A stretch of 64,000 bases of DNA from Pseudohalioglobus sediminis (lineage in GTDB: Bacteria; Pseudomonadota; Gammaproteobacteria; Pseudomonadales; Halieaceae), in the NCBI RefSeq assembly GCF_008370495.1, contig NZ_VTUX01000001.1:434001-498000 (forward strand), read 5' to 3'. The translations under genes were made by a program, and so were the position numbers. Positions 9,198 through 16,997 of this stretch are shown piece after piece. Under the pieces are notes generated by a model. It saw nothing but the letters and a program-made list of their open reading frames with translations. It ran no database searches and was not told the origin of the DNA. Every line of letters begins with the position of its first letter. Position 1 is the stretch's first letter.

Positions 9198-10988
9198 ATG
9201 AAACAACTGGGCATTCTGGACTCTGCATTCATCAACCTGGAACAGAGCAACACCCCGCAACACGTGGGCGGGCTGGGCATCTACGATCCGTCCACCGCTG
9301 CAGGCGGTTTTGTTCGCTTCAAGGACGTGATCTCAAGCTTTGAACGCAGGCTGAACAAACACCCCCTGTTCCGCACACGCCTGATTGAAGTGCCGGGGGG
9401 CCTGGATCGCCCCTACTGGGTGAAGGACGCCAATTTCGATGTTGAATTCCACCTGCGGCACATCGCCCTGCCCGAGCCGGGCGACTGGCGACAACTGTGC
9501 ATACAGGTAGCACGCCTGCACTCACGCCCCCTGGATATGTCGCGCCCGCTCTGGGAGGCCTACATCATAGAGGGCCTGGACAATATCCCCAACCTGCCCA
9601 AGGACTGCTTCGCCATCTATACCAAGATGCATCACGCGCTGGTAGACGGTGCCGGCGGTTCTTCTTTCATGGCGCTGATACACGACCTGGTTCCCAACCC
9701 CGGGCCGGACGATGACACGATGGAAGAACCGCGCCTGGTAGATGTAGAGCCCAGCGTCACCGAGTTGCTGGCCAAGGCCTCGGTCAACACCGCTAAAAAT
9801 ACGTTGGGCGTATTGCGCGGCACAGCCAGGAACTCCCTGGCACTTGGACGCTATGCGCTGGACGTGGCGCGCAAGGAAATCCCGGCGCCGGATATCGATG
9901 CCCCGAAAACCGTACTCAATCGCCCTGTTGGACCACACCGCGTATTCGACGCCGCCGAATTCCCCCTGGAGGGTTTCAAGGACATCAAGAATGCCGCCGG
10001 CACCACCATCAACGATGTTGCCCTCGCTGTAGTAGGCGGCGCCCTCAAGCGCTACCTGGAAGCCAGGGGCGATGCACCGGAGACGGGTTCACTGGCAGCG
10101 GGCATCCCGCTGAACATGCGCACCCGTCGTGATACCACCGACGATAACAACCAGGTTGGCAGCGTCTACGCCTCACTGCACACGGACATAGACAACCCGC
10201 TGGAGCGCCTGCAGGCGGTGCACCAGTCCACCGCAGAAGCCAAGGAAAGCGGCGAGCAAAGCCCGCTGGTGGATGTACTCAAGATCGCCGGGGTCTTTTC
10301 CCCGGCAGTGACCCGCGCCGTCGCCGGGCTGTGGTCACGCAATGAGCTGTCCAAGTACCTGCCGGTGAACATCTCAACCGTGGTCACCAACGTACAGGGG
10401 CCGGACTTCCCGCTGTATTGCGCCGGGGCGGAAATGGTCGATTACTACGGCCTCGGTGTGCTGACACCCGGCATGGGCCTGTTCCATGCGGCATTCAGCT
10501 ACGCCGGCAAGCTCACCCTGGCGGTACTGGGCGACCGCCAGATCATGCCCGACCCGGAGTTCTACCACGACTGCCTGGTGGCCTCCTACGAGGAACTCTA
10601 CGCTGCCGCCACGGAATATCTCCCCGCGTCACGTGCCGCGCAGGCGCGCGCCAAGGTCGATGCGTCCAAACGCAAACGGGCCAAGTCCGCCAGCCCGTCA
10701 AAGCCGGCGAAAAAGCAAACCCCGGCACGGAAAAAAGCCGCGGCCGGGAAGAAACCGGCGGCCAGGAAATCTGCAGCGGGCAAAAGCACGAAGGCAAAAA
10801 CCGCCAGCGCCGGAAAGGCCAGGGCAAAGGCTGCGTCGAAGACTACCGCCAAGTCGAAGACTACCGCCAGAAAGAAGGTCGCCGCCAGCAAACGGCCTGC
10901 AACCAAAGGCAAGGCGCCCGCCAAGCGCAAAGCAGCGGCCCGGCGCAAGACTGGCACGCGCGCCAAGGTCAAACCGAAGCTGAGCTAA
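9198..10988 (+). CDS. Wax ester synthase / acyl-CoA:diacylglycerol acyltransferase with histone-H1-like tail
   Basis: 596 residues. The first about 480 match the bacterial WS/DGAT family. The active-site motif HHxxxDG is MHHALVDGAGG with His145, His146 and Asp150. Other family blocks are the N-terminal LDSAFINLEQSNTPQHVGGL, GTTINDVALAVVGGALK, PLNMRTR and the C-terminal NISTVVTNVQGPDFPLY. It esterifies acyl-CoA with fatty alcohols or diacylglycerol to make storage lipid at the inner membrane. Residues about 483-596 are an extra, nearly pure Lys/Ala/Arg/Ser/Thr/Pro tail with AKKQTPARKKAAAGKKPAAR-type repeats, unlike the usual family length of about 450-480. The tail contains an 18-bp in-frame DNA repeat (10835-10869). 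The last codons are duplicated downstream (see the 191-bp repeat). Confidence 0.93.
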   Translation: MKQLGILDSAFINLEQSNTPQHVGGLGIYDPSTAAGGFVRFKDVISSFERRLNKHPLFRTRLIEVPGGLDRPYWVKDANFDVEFHLRHIALPEPGDWRQLCIQVARLHSRPLDMSRPLWEAYIIEGLDNIPNLPKDCFAIYTKMHHALVDGAGGSSFMALIHDLVPNPGPDDDTMEEPRLVDVEPSVTELLAKASVNTAKNTLGVLRGTARNSLALGRYALDVARKEIPAPDIDAPKTVLNRPVGPHRVFDAAEFPLEGFKDIKNAAGTTINDVALAVVGGALKRYLEARGDAPETGSLAAGIPLNMRTRRDTTDDNNQVGSVYASLHTDIDNPLERLQAVHQSTAEAKESGEQSPLVDVLKIAGVFSPAVTRAVAGLWSRNELSKYLPVNISTVVTNVQGPDFPLYCAGAEMVDYYGLGVLTPGMGLFHAAFSYAGKLTLAVLGDRQIMPDPEFYHDCLVASYEELYAAATEYLPASRAAQARAKVDASKRKRAKSASPSKPAKKQTPARKKAAAGKKPAARKSAAGKSTKAKTASAGKARAKAASKTTAKSKTTARKKVAASKRPATKGKAPAKRKAAARRKTGTRAKVKPKLS

Positions 10989-11007
10989 GCGCGACAATCT
11001 CTGCACC

Positions 11008-11030
11008 TGTAGGAGCGGCTGCTGCCGCGA
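11008..11030 (+). repeat. REP-like palindromic element 1
   Basis: Sequence tgtaggagcggct-gctgccgcga, an imperfect palindrome (agcggc/gccgcg arms). It is of the GTAGGAGCGGCTnnAGCCGCGA type familiar from pseudomonad and xanthomonad intergenic REPs. It lies 19 bp after the acyltransferase stop and can fold as a 3'-end hairpin. Confidence 0.8.
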
Positions 11031-11068
11031 AGGTGTCTTGAGACCATATCAGCCCTGGGTTTAACTGA

Positions 11069-11091
11069 TCGCGGCTGTAGCCGCTCCCACA
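11069..11091 (-). repeat. REP-like palindromic element 2 (inverse of element 1)
   Basis: Sequence tcgcggctgtagccgctcccaca, the reverse-orientation partner of element 1. About 38 bp separate the two. Head-to-head REP pairs can form one larger cruciform and are the mobilised unit (BIME) of RAYT transposases in other bacteria. Confidence 0.8.
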
Positions 11092-11198
11092 ACTGGCGGC
11101 ATACCCACCCGCTAACACGGGCTGGGCTCTCGCGACAGGGCCTGCCCCGCGCGCCAAAGTCAAACCGAAGCTGAGCTAAGCGCGACAATCTCTGCACC

Positions 11199-11221
11199 TG
11201 TAGGAGCGGCTACAGCCGCGA
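11199..11221 (+). repeat. REP-like palindromic element 3 (copy of element 1)
   Basis: Sequence tgtaggagcggct-acagccgcga, 191 bp downstream of element 1 and with a better-paired centre (ggctacagcc). It is part of the second unit of the tandem duplication. Confidence 0.8.
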
Positions 11222-11259
11222 AGGTGTCTTGAGACCATGTCAGCCATGGCTTTAGCCGA

Positions 11260-11282
11260 TCGCAGCTGTAGCCGCTCCCACA
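11260..11282 (-). repeat. REP-like palindromic element 4 (copy of element 2)
   Basis: Sequence tcgcagctgtagccgctcccaca, 191 bp after element 2, with one substitution in the distal arm (cgcag for cgcgg). It closes the second REP pair. Confidence 0.78.
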
Positions 11283-11353
11283 ACTGGCGGCAAACCCACC
11301 CGCTGACACGGGCTGGGCTCTCGCGGCAGGGCCTGCCCCGCTTTACCGAGTAC

Positions 11354-11422
11354 ACCGTACGTCCTGTACATGCGTCGCTACCGGCTTCCTGCCTCTCGCG
11401 ACATACCGTACGTCCTGTACAT
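11354..11422. repeat. Pair of 18-bp direct repeats with a GTAC-N5-GTAC core
   Basis: The 18-mer accgtacgtcctgtacat occurs at 11354-11371 and again, identical, at 11405-11422, 51 bp apart. Each has an internal dyad gtac-gtcct-gtac. The pair sits between the REP duplication and the minus-strand terminator. The role is unknown: it may be an intergenic repeat family member or a regulator site. Confidence 0.75.
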
Positions 11423-11448
11423 AAAAAAACCCGCCATGGGGCGGGTTT
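11423..11448 (-). terminator. Rho-independent terminator reading leftward
   Basis: Read on the minus strand the sequence is AAACCCGCC-ccat-GGCGGGTTT followed by a run of seven T in total (TTTTTTT at 11429-11423). This gives a 9-bp perfect stem, 4-nt loop and U-tract. On the plus strand there is no T-tract, so it serves transcripts coming from the right. No protein gene lies on that strand between here and the LysR gene, which implies a short non-coding transcript. Confidence 0.85.
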
Positions 11449-11570
11449 GAAAGTAACTCTGCTGGACCTGGATGGGATGCCATCGACATTGGCCATGGGC
11501 CAACTGCCAGCCCCGGCATGAGGGGCTCTTGTTTCGAGTTGCGACCATCCTAGGGCAGATTGTGATATAC
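11423..11570 (-). ncRNA. Candidate structured small RNA divergent from the LysR gene
   Basis: The minus strand between the LysR start region and the strong leftward terminator has no credible protein: every open frame runs through the terminator hairpin. Instead it has three consecutive stem-loops. These are AGCCCC/GGGGCT (11527-11509), TTGGCC-cat-GGCCAA (11503-11489) and the terminator (11448-11423). An AT-rich tract around 11565-11600 could supply the promoter (TTGCAT and TATATC-like hexamers, spacing not ideal). The length would be about 140-150 nt; the 5' end is a guess. LysR regulators commonly control a divergent neighbour, so this RNA may be the regulator's target. No known RNA family is recognised. 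Confidence 0.4.
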
Positions 11571-11612
11571 ATGAAATGTATTTATATTATGCAAAACATG
11601 AACTGAATTCAT
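11567..11612. promoter_or_regulatory. Two dyads in the LysR/sRNA divergent region (candidate LysR operator)
   Basis: 11567-11581 reads ATACAT-gaa-ATGTAT, a perfect 6-bp inverted repeat fitting the T-N11-A pattern of LysR-type sites. 11598-11612 reads ATGAA-ctgaa-TTCAT, a second dyad ending four bases before the LysR start codon. The tract is markedly AT-rich against its GC-rich surroundings. Autoregulation and control of the divergent transcript are inferred. Confidence 0.45.
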
Positions 11613-11615
11613 ATC

Positions 11616-12593
11616 ATGATGACCGACACCCGCGAACTGGCCAAAATCGACCTTAACCTGTTGATATCGCTGCAGGTTTTACTGGAAGAAAACAGTGTTT
11701 CCCGGGCAGCGGAACGCCTCTACATTACCCAGCCAGCCATGAGCAAGACCCTGTCCCGCCTGCGCGAGCTCTTTGGCGACCCGCTGTTTACACGCTGCAG
11801 CCACGGCATGCAGCCAACACCGCGGGCACAGGAACTGGCCCAGGGTCTCAGCGCTGTACTGGGCGGCATCAGCCAGCTGGTGTCCGCCAGGGAATTCGAC
11901 CCGGCGGCTGTAGAGGGCGAAGTGACCATTGCACTGTCTGAGTATATCGGCCTGGCGTTACTGCCGGCGCTGGCCAGGCGCCTGCAGGCCCAGGCGCCGC
12001 ACCTCAACCTGCGCATCATCACCCGCGTGGAAAACCAGCTGGAGCAGCTCGCGCTGGGCAAGCTGGACTTCGCTGTACATATCAAGCAGGCGCGCTACGG
12101 CCGTGAGTTCCGGGTAAAAGAGCTCGGCGGCAGCCCGCCCGCACTACTCCTGCGCGAGGGCCACCCCCTGTGCAGCGCACCCACAGACCCGGCGCTCCTG
12201 GCCAACTACCCGGTCATCCGGCTTTACGTCGCGGACTGGGAGCAGTTGGAAATCCAGAGCGTTTCCGGGCTCTTTGAGCAGTCGCGCCAGCCGGGGCAGG
12301 GCTCGCTGGAAATTTCCCACCTGATGACGGCGATGGAAGTACTGCGCAATACCGACTACTACATGCCGGCACCCGCCTACCTGATCCAGAATGAGGCCGT
12401 GGGCCAGGGTATCACCGCCCTGCCCCTGCCCTCTGAAGACAACGCCAGCCTCGACTATGTGCTGGTGGCCCATGAACGCACCGAAAACTCGCCCCTGCAT
12501 ATCTGGCTATGGGAGCAGATCACCTGTACCATCCGCGACCTGCGCCCGGCCCAGCCGCAGAAGCTGCGCCAGCGCATCACCGCGAGGAGATAG
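11616..12593 (+). CDS. LysR-type transcriptional regulator
   Basis: 325 residues. The N-terminal winged helix-turn-helix spans about residues 10-70: DLNLLISLQVLLEENSVSRAAERLYITQPAMSKTLSRLRELFGDPLF. The spacing and the sequence SRAAERLYITQPAMSKTLSRLR are diagnostic. The remaining about 230 residues are the periplasmic-binding-protein-like effector domain. The start ATG 11616 is followed directly by a second ATG (MMTD); no strong ribosome site is visible. It resembles the NodD/LinR/TCP-type subgroup (DLNLL... and GMQPTPRAQELAQ) that often binds aromatic or chlorinated ligands, but the ligand is not predictable. Its stop is 21 bp before the TatD-family gene, so readthrough is possible. The divergent region carries candidate operators. 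Confidence 0.93.
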   Translation: MMTDTRELAKIDLNLLISLQVLLEENSVSRAAERLYITQPAMSKTLSRLRELFGDPLFTRCSHGMQPTPRAQELAQGLSAVLGGISQLVSAREFDPAAVEGEVTIALSEYIGLALLPALARRLQAQAPHLNLRIITRVENQLEQLALGKLDFAVHIKQARYGREFRVKELGGSPPALLLREGHPLCSAPTDPALLANYPVIRLYVADWEQLEIQSVSGLFEQSRQPGQGSLEISHLMTAMEVLRNTDYYMPAPAYLIQNEAVGQGITALPLPSEDNASLDYVLVAHERTENSPLHIWLWEQITCTIRDLRPAQPQKLRQRITARR

Positions 12594-12614
12594 GCAAGGA
12601 TTACGGGCGGCCAG

Positions 12615-13430
12615 ATGAGCAAGAAGAAAAGGCGCGAGATTCCGCGCTTCAGCACTCCCATCATAGAAACCCATTGCCACCTGGATTACCTGGGCGAGGA
12701 CGAACTGGAAGACACCCTCGGCAAGTCGCGCGACGTCGGTGTGGAGAAAATCATTACCATCGCGGTGTCGCCGGACAACCTGTCAACCGTGCGCCACCTC
12801 GCGCAGCAGCACGCGATGGTATGGGGTACGCAGGGCATCCACCCGCACGAGGCTGCGCATTACACCCCGGATGTGGAACAGCTTGTCCGCGAGGGCCTGC
12901 AGGACCCCCGCATGCTCGCCGTCGGCGAGATCGGTCTGGACTATTACTACGATCACGCTGATCGCTCGGTGCAACGCGAGGTGTTCGAGCGGCAGCTGCA
13001 ACTTGCCGTGGACGCGCAACTGCCAGTGGTGATTCACACGCGCGATGCCGATGAAGACACCCGTGCAATTCTTGCCAACTTCTCCTCGCTGCTACCGCGC
13101 AAGGGTGTGATCCACAGCTTCACCTCCGGCATGGCCCTGGCGCAATTCTGCCTCGGGGAGGGATTCATGCTCGGCTTCAATGGCATCGCAACCTTCAACC
13201 GCGCCGACAACGTGCGCGAGGTAATCGCGGCCACGCCGGTGCGCCAGGCGCTGCTTGAAACCGACGCCCCCTACCTCACACCCGTACCCTACCGGGGCCG
13301 CCCCAACGCCTCCTATTACCTGCCGTTCATAGCCGAGCAGGTGGCAACGACCATGCAGCTGGATGTGGAAGAACTGCTCCGGCAGGTCTATAGCAATAGC
13401 CAGACACTGTTTTTCGGGACTGAATCATAA
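12615..13430 (+). CDS. TatD-family metal-dependent hydrolase (DNase)
   Basis: 271 residues of the TIM-barrel TatD family. The first metal motif is ETHCHLDYLG (His20, His22). Then come GTQGIHPHEA, VGEIGLDYYYDH with the bridging Glu, LPVVIHTRDADED, GVIHSFTSG, and the C-terminal LLETDAPYLTPVPYRG with the metal Asp. Members are 3'-5' exonucleases/DNases linked to DNA repair and peroxide resistance; the exact substrate here is unproven. The stop overlaps the rapA start by one base (TAATG), so the two are translationally coupled. The start ATG 12615 lies after a GGCGGCC stretch, not a strong ribosome site. Confidence 0.93.
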   Translation: MSKKKRREIPRFSTPIIETHCHLDYLGEDELEDTLGKSRDVGVEKIITIAVSPDNLSTVRHLAQQHAMVWGTQGIHPHEAAHYTPDVEQLVREGLQDPRMLAVGEIGLDYYYDHADRSVQREVFERQLQLAVDAQLPVVIHTRDADEDTRAILANFSSLLPRKGVIHSFTSGMALAQFCLGEGFMLGFNGIATFNRADNVREVIAATPVRQALLETDAPYLTPVPYRGRPNASYYLPFIAEQVATTMQLDVEELLRQVYSNSQTLFFGTES

Positions 13431-16228
13431 TGGAATACCTTATTGGACAGCGCTGGGTGAGTCATGCTGATGCGCAACTGGGCCTTGGCGTCGTGGTCGA
13501 CGTGGAACCGCGACGCATTACCCTGAGCTTTCCCGCGGTCGGTGAAGAGCGTACCTACGCCATCGACAATGCCCCGCTGACGCGCCTGCGCTTCAAGGAA
13601 GGCGACCATATCAGCACGGTGGAGGGCCTGGAACTGATCGTCACTGGCGTAAGCGAGCACCAGGGACTGCTCATGTACGCGGGTACTGATCACCATGAAC
13701 AGGAACAGCACGTTTCGGAACTGGAGCTGGACGCATTCGTACAGCTGACCACACCGCAGCAGCGATTGCTCAACGGCCACTTTGACCGCAACGAGGACTT
13801 CGCCCTGCGTGTGGCCACTGTGCAGCATACCGATCGGCTGCAGCGCAGCCCTGCGCGCGGCCTGATGGGCTCGCGAACCAGCCTGCTGCCGCACCAGCTA
13901 TACATCGCCAACGAAGTGGGCCAACGCCACGCGCCGCGGGTATTGCTCGCTGACGAAGTCGGCCTCGGCAAAACCATCGAGGCCGGCATGATCATCCACC
14001 AGCAGCTGATGACCGGGCGCGCCAGCCGCGCACTGGTGCTGGTGCCGCCTTCGCTTCTGCACCAGTGGCTGGTGGAGATGTTACGCCGCTTCAACCTGCA
14101 CTTCTCCCTGTTTGACGCCGATCGCATCGCGGCTATGGCCGAGGGCGATCCGGAAGCCGGCACCGAGGACGACACCGCTGGCAACCCCTTCGAAGCAGAG
14201 CAACTGGTGCTGTGCAGCCTTGAGCTGTTTGCGGACGACCCTGCACTGCAGCAGCGCGCGCTGGACGCCGACTGGGACCTGGTAGTGGTGGATGAGGCGC
14301 ACCACCTGCACTGGTCCGAGCAGTCTCCGGGGGAGGACTACCGCTTTGTAGAACAGCTGTCCACGCGCAGCGCGGGCCTGCTGCTGCTGACCGCAACCCC
14401 CGAACAGATCGGCCAGGACAGTCACTTCGCCCGCTTGCGCCTGCTTGACCCCTCGCGCTTTCACGACCTGCAGGCCTTCCGTGAAGAGGAAAAACAGTAC
14501 CGCCAGCTCAGCGCCATGGCCGATATGCTGGAGCAGGGTGACATCCCCGGGGACCTGCCCGCCGACCTGGACAGGACACAGGACGCCGAGACGCTTATAG
14601 AGCAGCTGCTTGACCGCCACGGCACCGGCCGTGTGCTGTTCCGCAATACCCGCGCCGCCGTCGAGGGCTTTCCCGCGCGACACCTGCACCGCTACCCCCT
14701 GGAGCAGCCTGATGCCTATGCCCACGCACAGTTGGAGCTGGAGTATGCACTGCACCCGGAGCTGCCCTACCAGGACGACAGCTGGCTCGACTTCGATCCA
14801 CGGGTGGCGTGGCTGGAAAAAACACTGAAAGCCCTGCGCCCGCAAAAGGTACTGGTAATTTGCGGCAACGCCAGCACGGCGGTGGCGCTGGAGCACCATC
14901 TGCACCTGCGCGCCGGCATCCGCTCAGCGGCGTTCTATGAAGGCCTGTCCATACTCGAACGCGATCGCGCTGCCGCCTACTTCGCCGATGAAGCCGGTGG
15001 TGCACAAACCCTGGTGTGTTCGGAGATTGGCAGTGAAGGACGCAATTTCCAGTTTGCCCATCACCTGATCCTGTTCGACCTCCCGCTCAACCCGGACCTG
15101 CTGGAACAGCGCATTGGCCGCCTTGACCGTATCGGCCAGCAACACGATGTGGAGATTCACGTGCCCTACCTGGAGGGTAGCGCACAGGAAACACTGCTGG
15201 ACTGGTACGATCGCGGCATGGACCTGTTCCGGGATGCCTGCTCCGCGGGCTATATGATTTTCCAGACGTTCCGGGAGCGCCTGCTGCCGGAGTTGGCGCA
15301 GCGCAGCGCCGCCTTCGAGCAGCTACTCACCGATACCGCGGAATTCACACTGCGCACGCGCAAGGAACTGCGTGAGGGCCGTGATCGCCTGCTGGAACGC
15401 AATTCCTGCAAGCGCGAGATCGCCGTGGGCCTGATCGAGGAGATCGCGCTACTGGAGGCCGGCGACGACCTGGAGCGATACCTGGAGACGCTTTGCGACG
15501 CTTTCGGCGTGGACCAGGAATTTCACTCCGAGCAGACCCTGGTGCTACGCCCCTCCGAACACATGCTGACCGGCCATTTCCCCGGGGTGAAGGATGAGGG
15601 CACCACCGTGACCTTCAGCCGCGAGAAGGGACTGGCCCGCGAAGACATTGACTTCGTGACCTGGGAACACCCCATGATCATCGAGTCGATGGATATGGTG
15701 CTGTCCACCGAGCTGGGCAATGCTGCCCTGGGCACCATCAAACTCAAGGGTGTACCGGCGGGCACGCTGTTGCTGGAAGCCATTTACACGGTGAATTGCG
15801 TGGCGCCGAAGTATCTGCAGGTGGAACGTTTCCTGCCGTTATCGCCGATTCGCCTGCTGGTCGATGCGCGCGGCAAGGAACTGGCGGAACTGGTCCCGCA
15901 CGAGAGACTGAACACGCTGGTGGAGCGGGTAAAGAAATCTACTGCGCTGGCCATTATCAAGCAGGTACATGAGGAGGTGGATGCCAAGATGCGCCTGGCC
16001 AACGCCCAGGCGGAATCCAGGTTGCGCACCGTGCTCGAGTCCGCGGAAGTGCAGATGCGCGCAGACCTCGGTGCTGAACTCGAGCGCCTGGAGGCCTTGC
16101 GCCGGGTCAACCCCGCCATCCGCGAGGCCGAGCTGGAGCACCTCCGTCATCGCATCGAGGAATGCGCGGTACACATACGCCACGCCAGCCTGCAGTTGCA
16201 GGCGCTGCGGCTGATCATCACCACCTGA
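13430..16228 (+). CDS. rapA: RNA polymerase-associated ATPase RapA (SWI2/SNF2 family)
   Basis: 932 residues, near the 968 of Escherichia coli RapA. The N-terminal Tudor-like part begins MEYLIGQRWVSHADAQLGLG. Helicase motif I is LADEVGLGKTIEAGMI (Asp175 onward), motif II DEAHH (288-292), motif III LLLTATPEQ. Lobe 2 has LVCSEIGSEGRNFQFAHHLILFDLPLNPDLLEQRIGRLDRIGQ. The C-terminal region EHPMIIESMDMVLSTELGNAA is RapA-specific. RapA recycles stalled RNA polymerase by ATP-driven movement on nucleic acid. It is coupled to the TatD gene by a 1-bp overlap. The downstream gap before the convergent lipoprotein is 48 bp, with no obvious terminator. Confidence 0.97.
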   Translation: MEYLIGQRWVSHADAQLGLGVVVDVEPRRITLSFPAVGEERTYAIDNAPLTRLRFKEGDHISTVEGLELIVTGVSEHQGLLMYAGTDHHEQEQHVSELELDAFVQLTTPQQRLLNGHFDRNEDFALRVATVQHTDRLQRSPARGLMGSRTSLLPHQLYIANEVGQRHAPRVLLADEVGLGKTIEAGMIIHQQLMTGRASRALVLVPPSLLHQWLVEMLRRFNLHFSLFDADRIAAMAEGDPEAGTEDDTAGNPFEAEQLVLCSLELFADDPALQQRALDADWDLVVVDEAHHLHWSEQSPGEDYRFVEQLSTRSAGLLLLTATPEQIGQDSHFARLRLLDPSRFHDLQAFREEEKQYRQLSAMADMLEQGDIPGDLPADLDRTQDAETLIEQLLDRHGTGRVLFRNTRAAVEGFPARHLHRYPLEQPDAYAHAQLELEYALHPELPYQDDSWLDFDPRVAWLEKTLKALRPQKVLVICGNASTAVALEHHLHLRAGIRSAAFYEGLSILERDRAAAYFADEAGGAQTLVCSEIGSEGRNFQFAHHLILFDLPLNPDLLEQRIGRLDRIGQQHDVEIHVPYLEGSAQETLLDWYDRGMDLFRDACSAGYMIFQTFRERLLPELAQRSAAFEQLLTDTAEFTLRTRKELREGRDRLLERNSCKREIAVGLIEEIALLEAGDDLERYLETLCDAFGVDQEFHSEQTLVLRPSEHMLTGHFPGVKDEGTTVTFSREKGLAREDIDFVTWEHPMIIESMDMVLSTELGNAALGTIKLKGVPAGTLLLEAIYTVNCVAPKYLQVERFLPLSPIRLLVDARGKELAELVPHERLNTLVERVKKSTALAIIKQVHEEVDAKMRLANAQAESRLRTVLESAEVQMRADLGAELERLEALRRVNPAIREAELEHLRHRIEECAVHIRHASLQLQALRLIITT

Positions 16229-16276
16229 GGCATCAGCAAAACACCGCGACAGTCGCATCAAAGCGACGCGCAGCGC

Positions 16277-16945
16277 TCAGATCGGCAGCGGGATAAACAC
16301 GCTGCTGGCGGCATGTACCACGCGGGTAACGCGCCGGTTGTCGGCATCGCCAGCGATACGCGCCATCATCTCCTGCAGCACAATCAGCTTGCCGAACAGG
16401 CGCTCGAAGCTCAGGTTGTCAGTGACGCCGCGATAATCGCTGGTAACCAGCCATGGATCACCGTTGTCGCGGCGACTATTGCGCAGCCTCCAGGCCAGCA
16501 CCTCCACGTTATGGGCACTGGTCCACAACTGCTCCGGCGACAGGGAATCAAACAGGAAGTGTTCATCGTCATAGCCGTAGGCGTGGCGCAACATGCCGCC
16601 CAGCCCTACCACCAGGGCAAACACCCGGTCACCTTCGTAATGGGGATTGAACACCAGTTCCATGGCGTCGGTTTCCTGGCGCCCTGCGAGCTCCACGAAC
16701 TCCAGCTTGCCGGGGTTGGCCAGCAGTTGCGCCTGGCGCATCTCAATGGTCATGCCCGGGATCTTGGCCAGTTCACCGGGATTGCGCTTGTACAGCTTGA
16801 TGGTCAACTCACGCACCAGCCGGCGCGTCTCGTCGATGAATTCGTCCGTGACCAGGTCGATGTCGGATTTGGCCAGGTTCTTGATCTCGTAACCGCCACA
16901 CGCGGTCAGAATCAACACCAGCAGGAATACTACGCTACAACGCAT
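16277..16945 (-). CDS. Lipoprotein of unknown function
   Basis: 222 residues. The signal MRCSVVFLLVLILTAC-GGYE carries a textbook lipobox (LTAC, Cys16). Residue +2 is Gly, so outer-membrane sorting is likely. The mature protein is mixed alpha/beta. It has an acidic helical start (DIDLVTDEFIDETRRLVRELTIKLYKRNPGELAKI), a central GDRVFALVVGLGGMLRHAYGYDDEHFLFDSL block and a hydrophobic C-terminus (SSVFIPLPI). I do not recognise a characterised family. It is convergent with rapA, and its start is about 50 bp from the stop of the next gene upstream on the same strand (16998), so it may be the distal gene of the MBL/hydrolase/DUF389 operon. Confidence 0.75.
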   Translation of the reverse strand: MRCSVVFLLVLILTACGGYEIKNLAKSDIDLVTDEFIDETRRLVRELTIKLYKRNPGELAKIPGMTIEMRQAQLLANPGKLEFVELAGRQETDAMELVFNPHYEGDRVFALVVGLGGMLRHAYGYDDEHFLFDSLSPEQLWTSAHNVEVLAWRLRNSRRDNGDPWLVTSDYRGVTDNLSFERLFGKLIVLQEMMARIAGDADNRRVTRVVHAASSVFIPLPI

Positions 16946-16997
16946 GAGAACTGTCCAGCAACACGCGCAAACATGTTAGCACGGCATGACAGCAAAG

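Larger units (their letters stand above)
10959..11341. repeat. 191-bp tandem duplication covering the acyltransferase gene end and a REP pair
   Basis: Bases 10959-11150 recur at 11150-11341 with a constant offset of 191 bp and only scattered substitutions (for example gcgccaaggt at 10960 and gcgccaaagt at 11151; aactggcggc at 11091 and 11282). The unit includes the last nine codons and stop of the wax ester synthase, so copy 2 carries a non-translated gene-end fossil. Each unit holds two inverted REP-like elements. There is no transposase gene. The duplication probably arose by unequal recombination or slippage at repeats. Confidence 0.92.

Noticed and set aside
11378-11572. 64-codon minus-strand frame starting MYITICPRM
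   Set aside because: It runs straight through the terminator hairpin and into the direct repeats; a non-coding RNA explains the region better.
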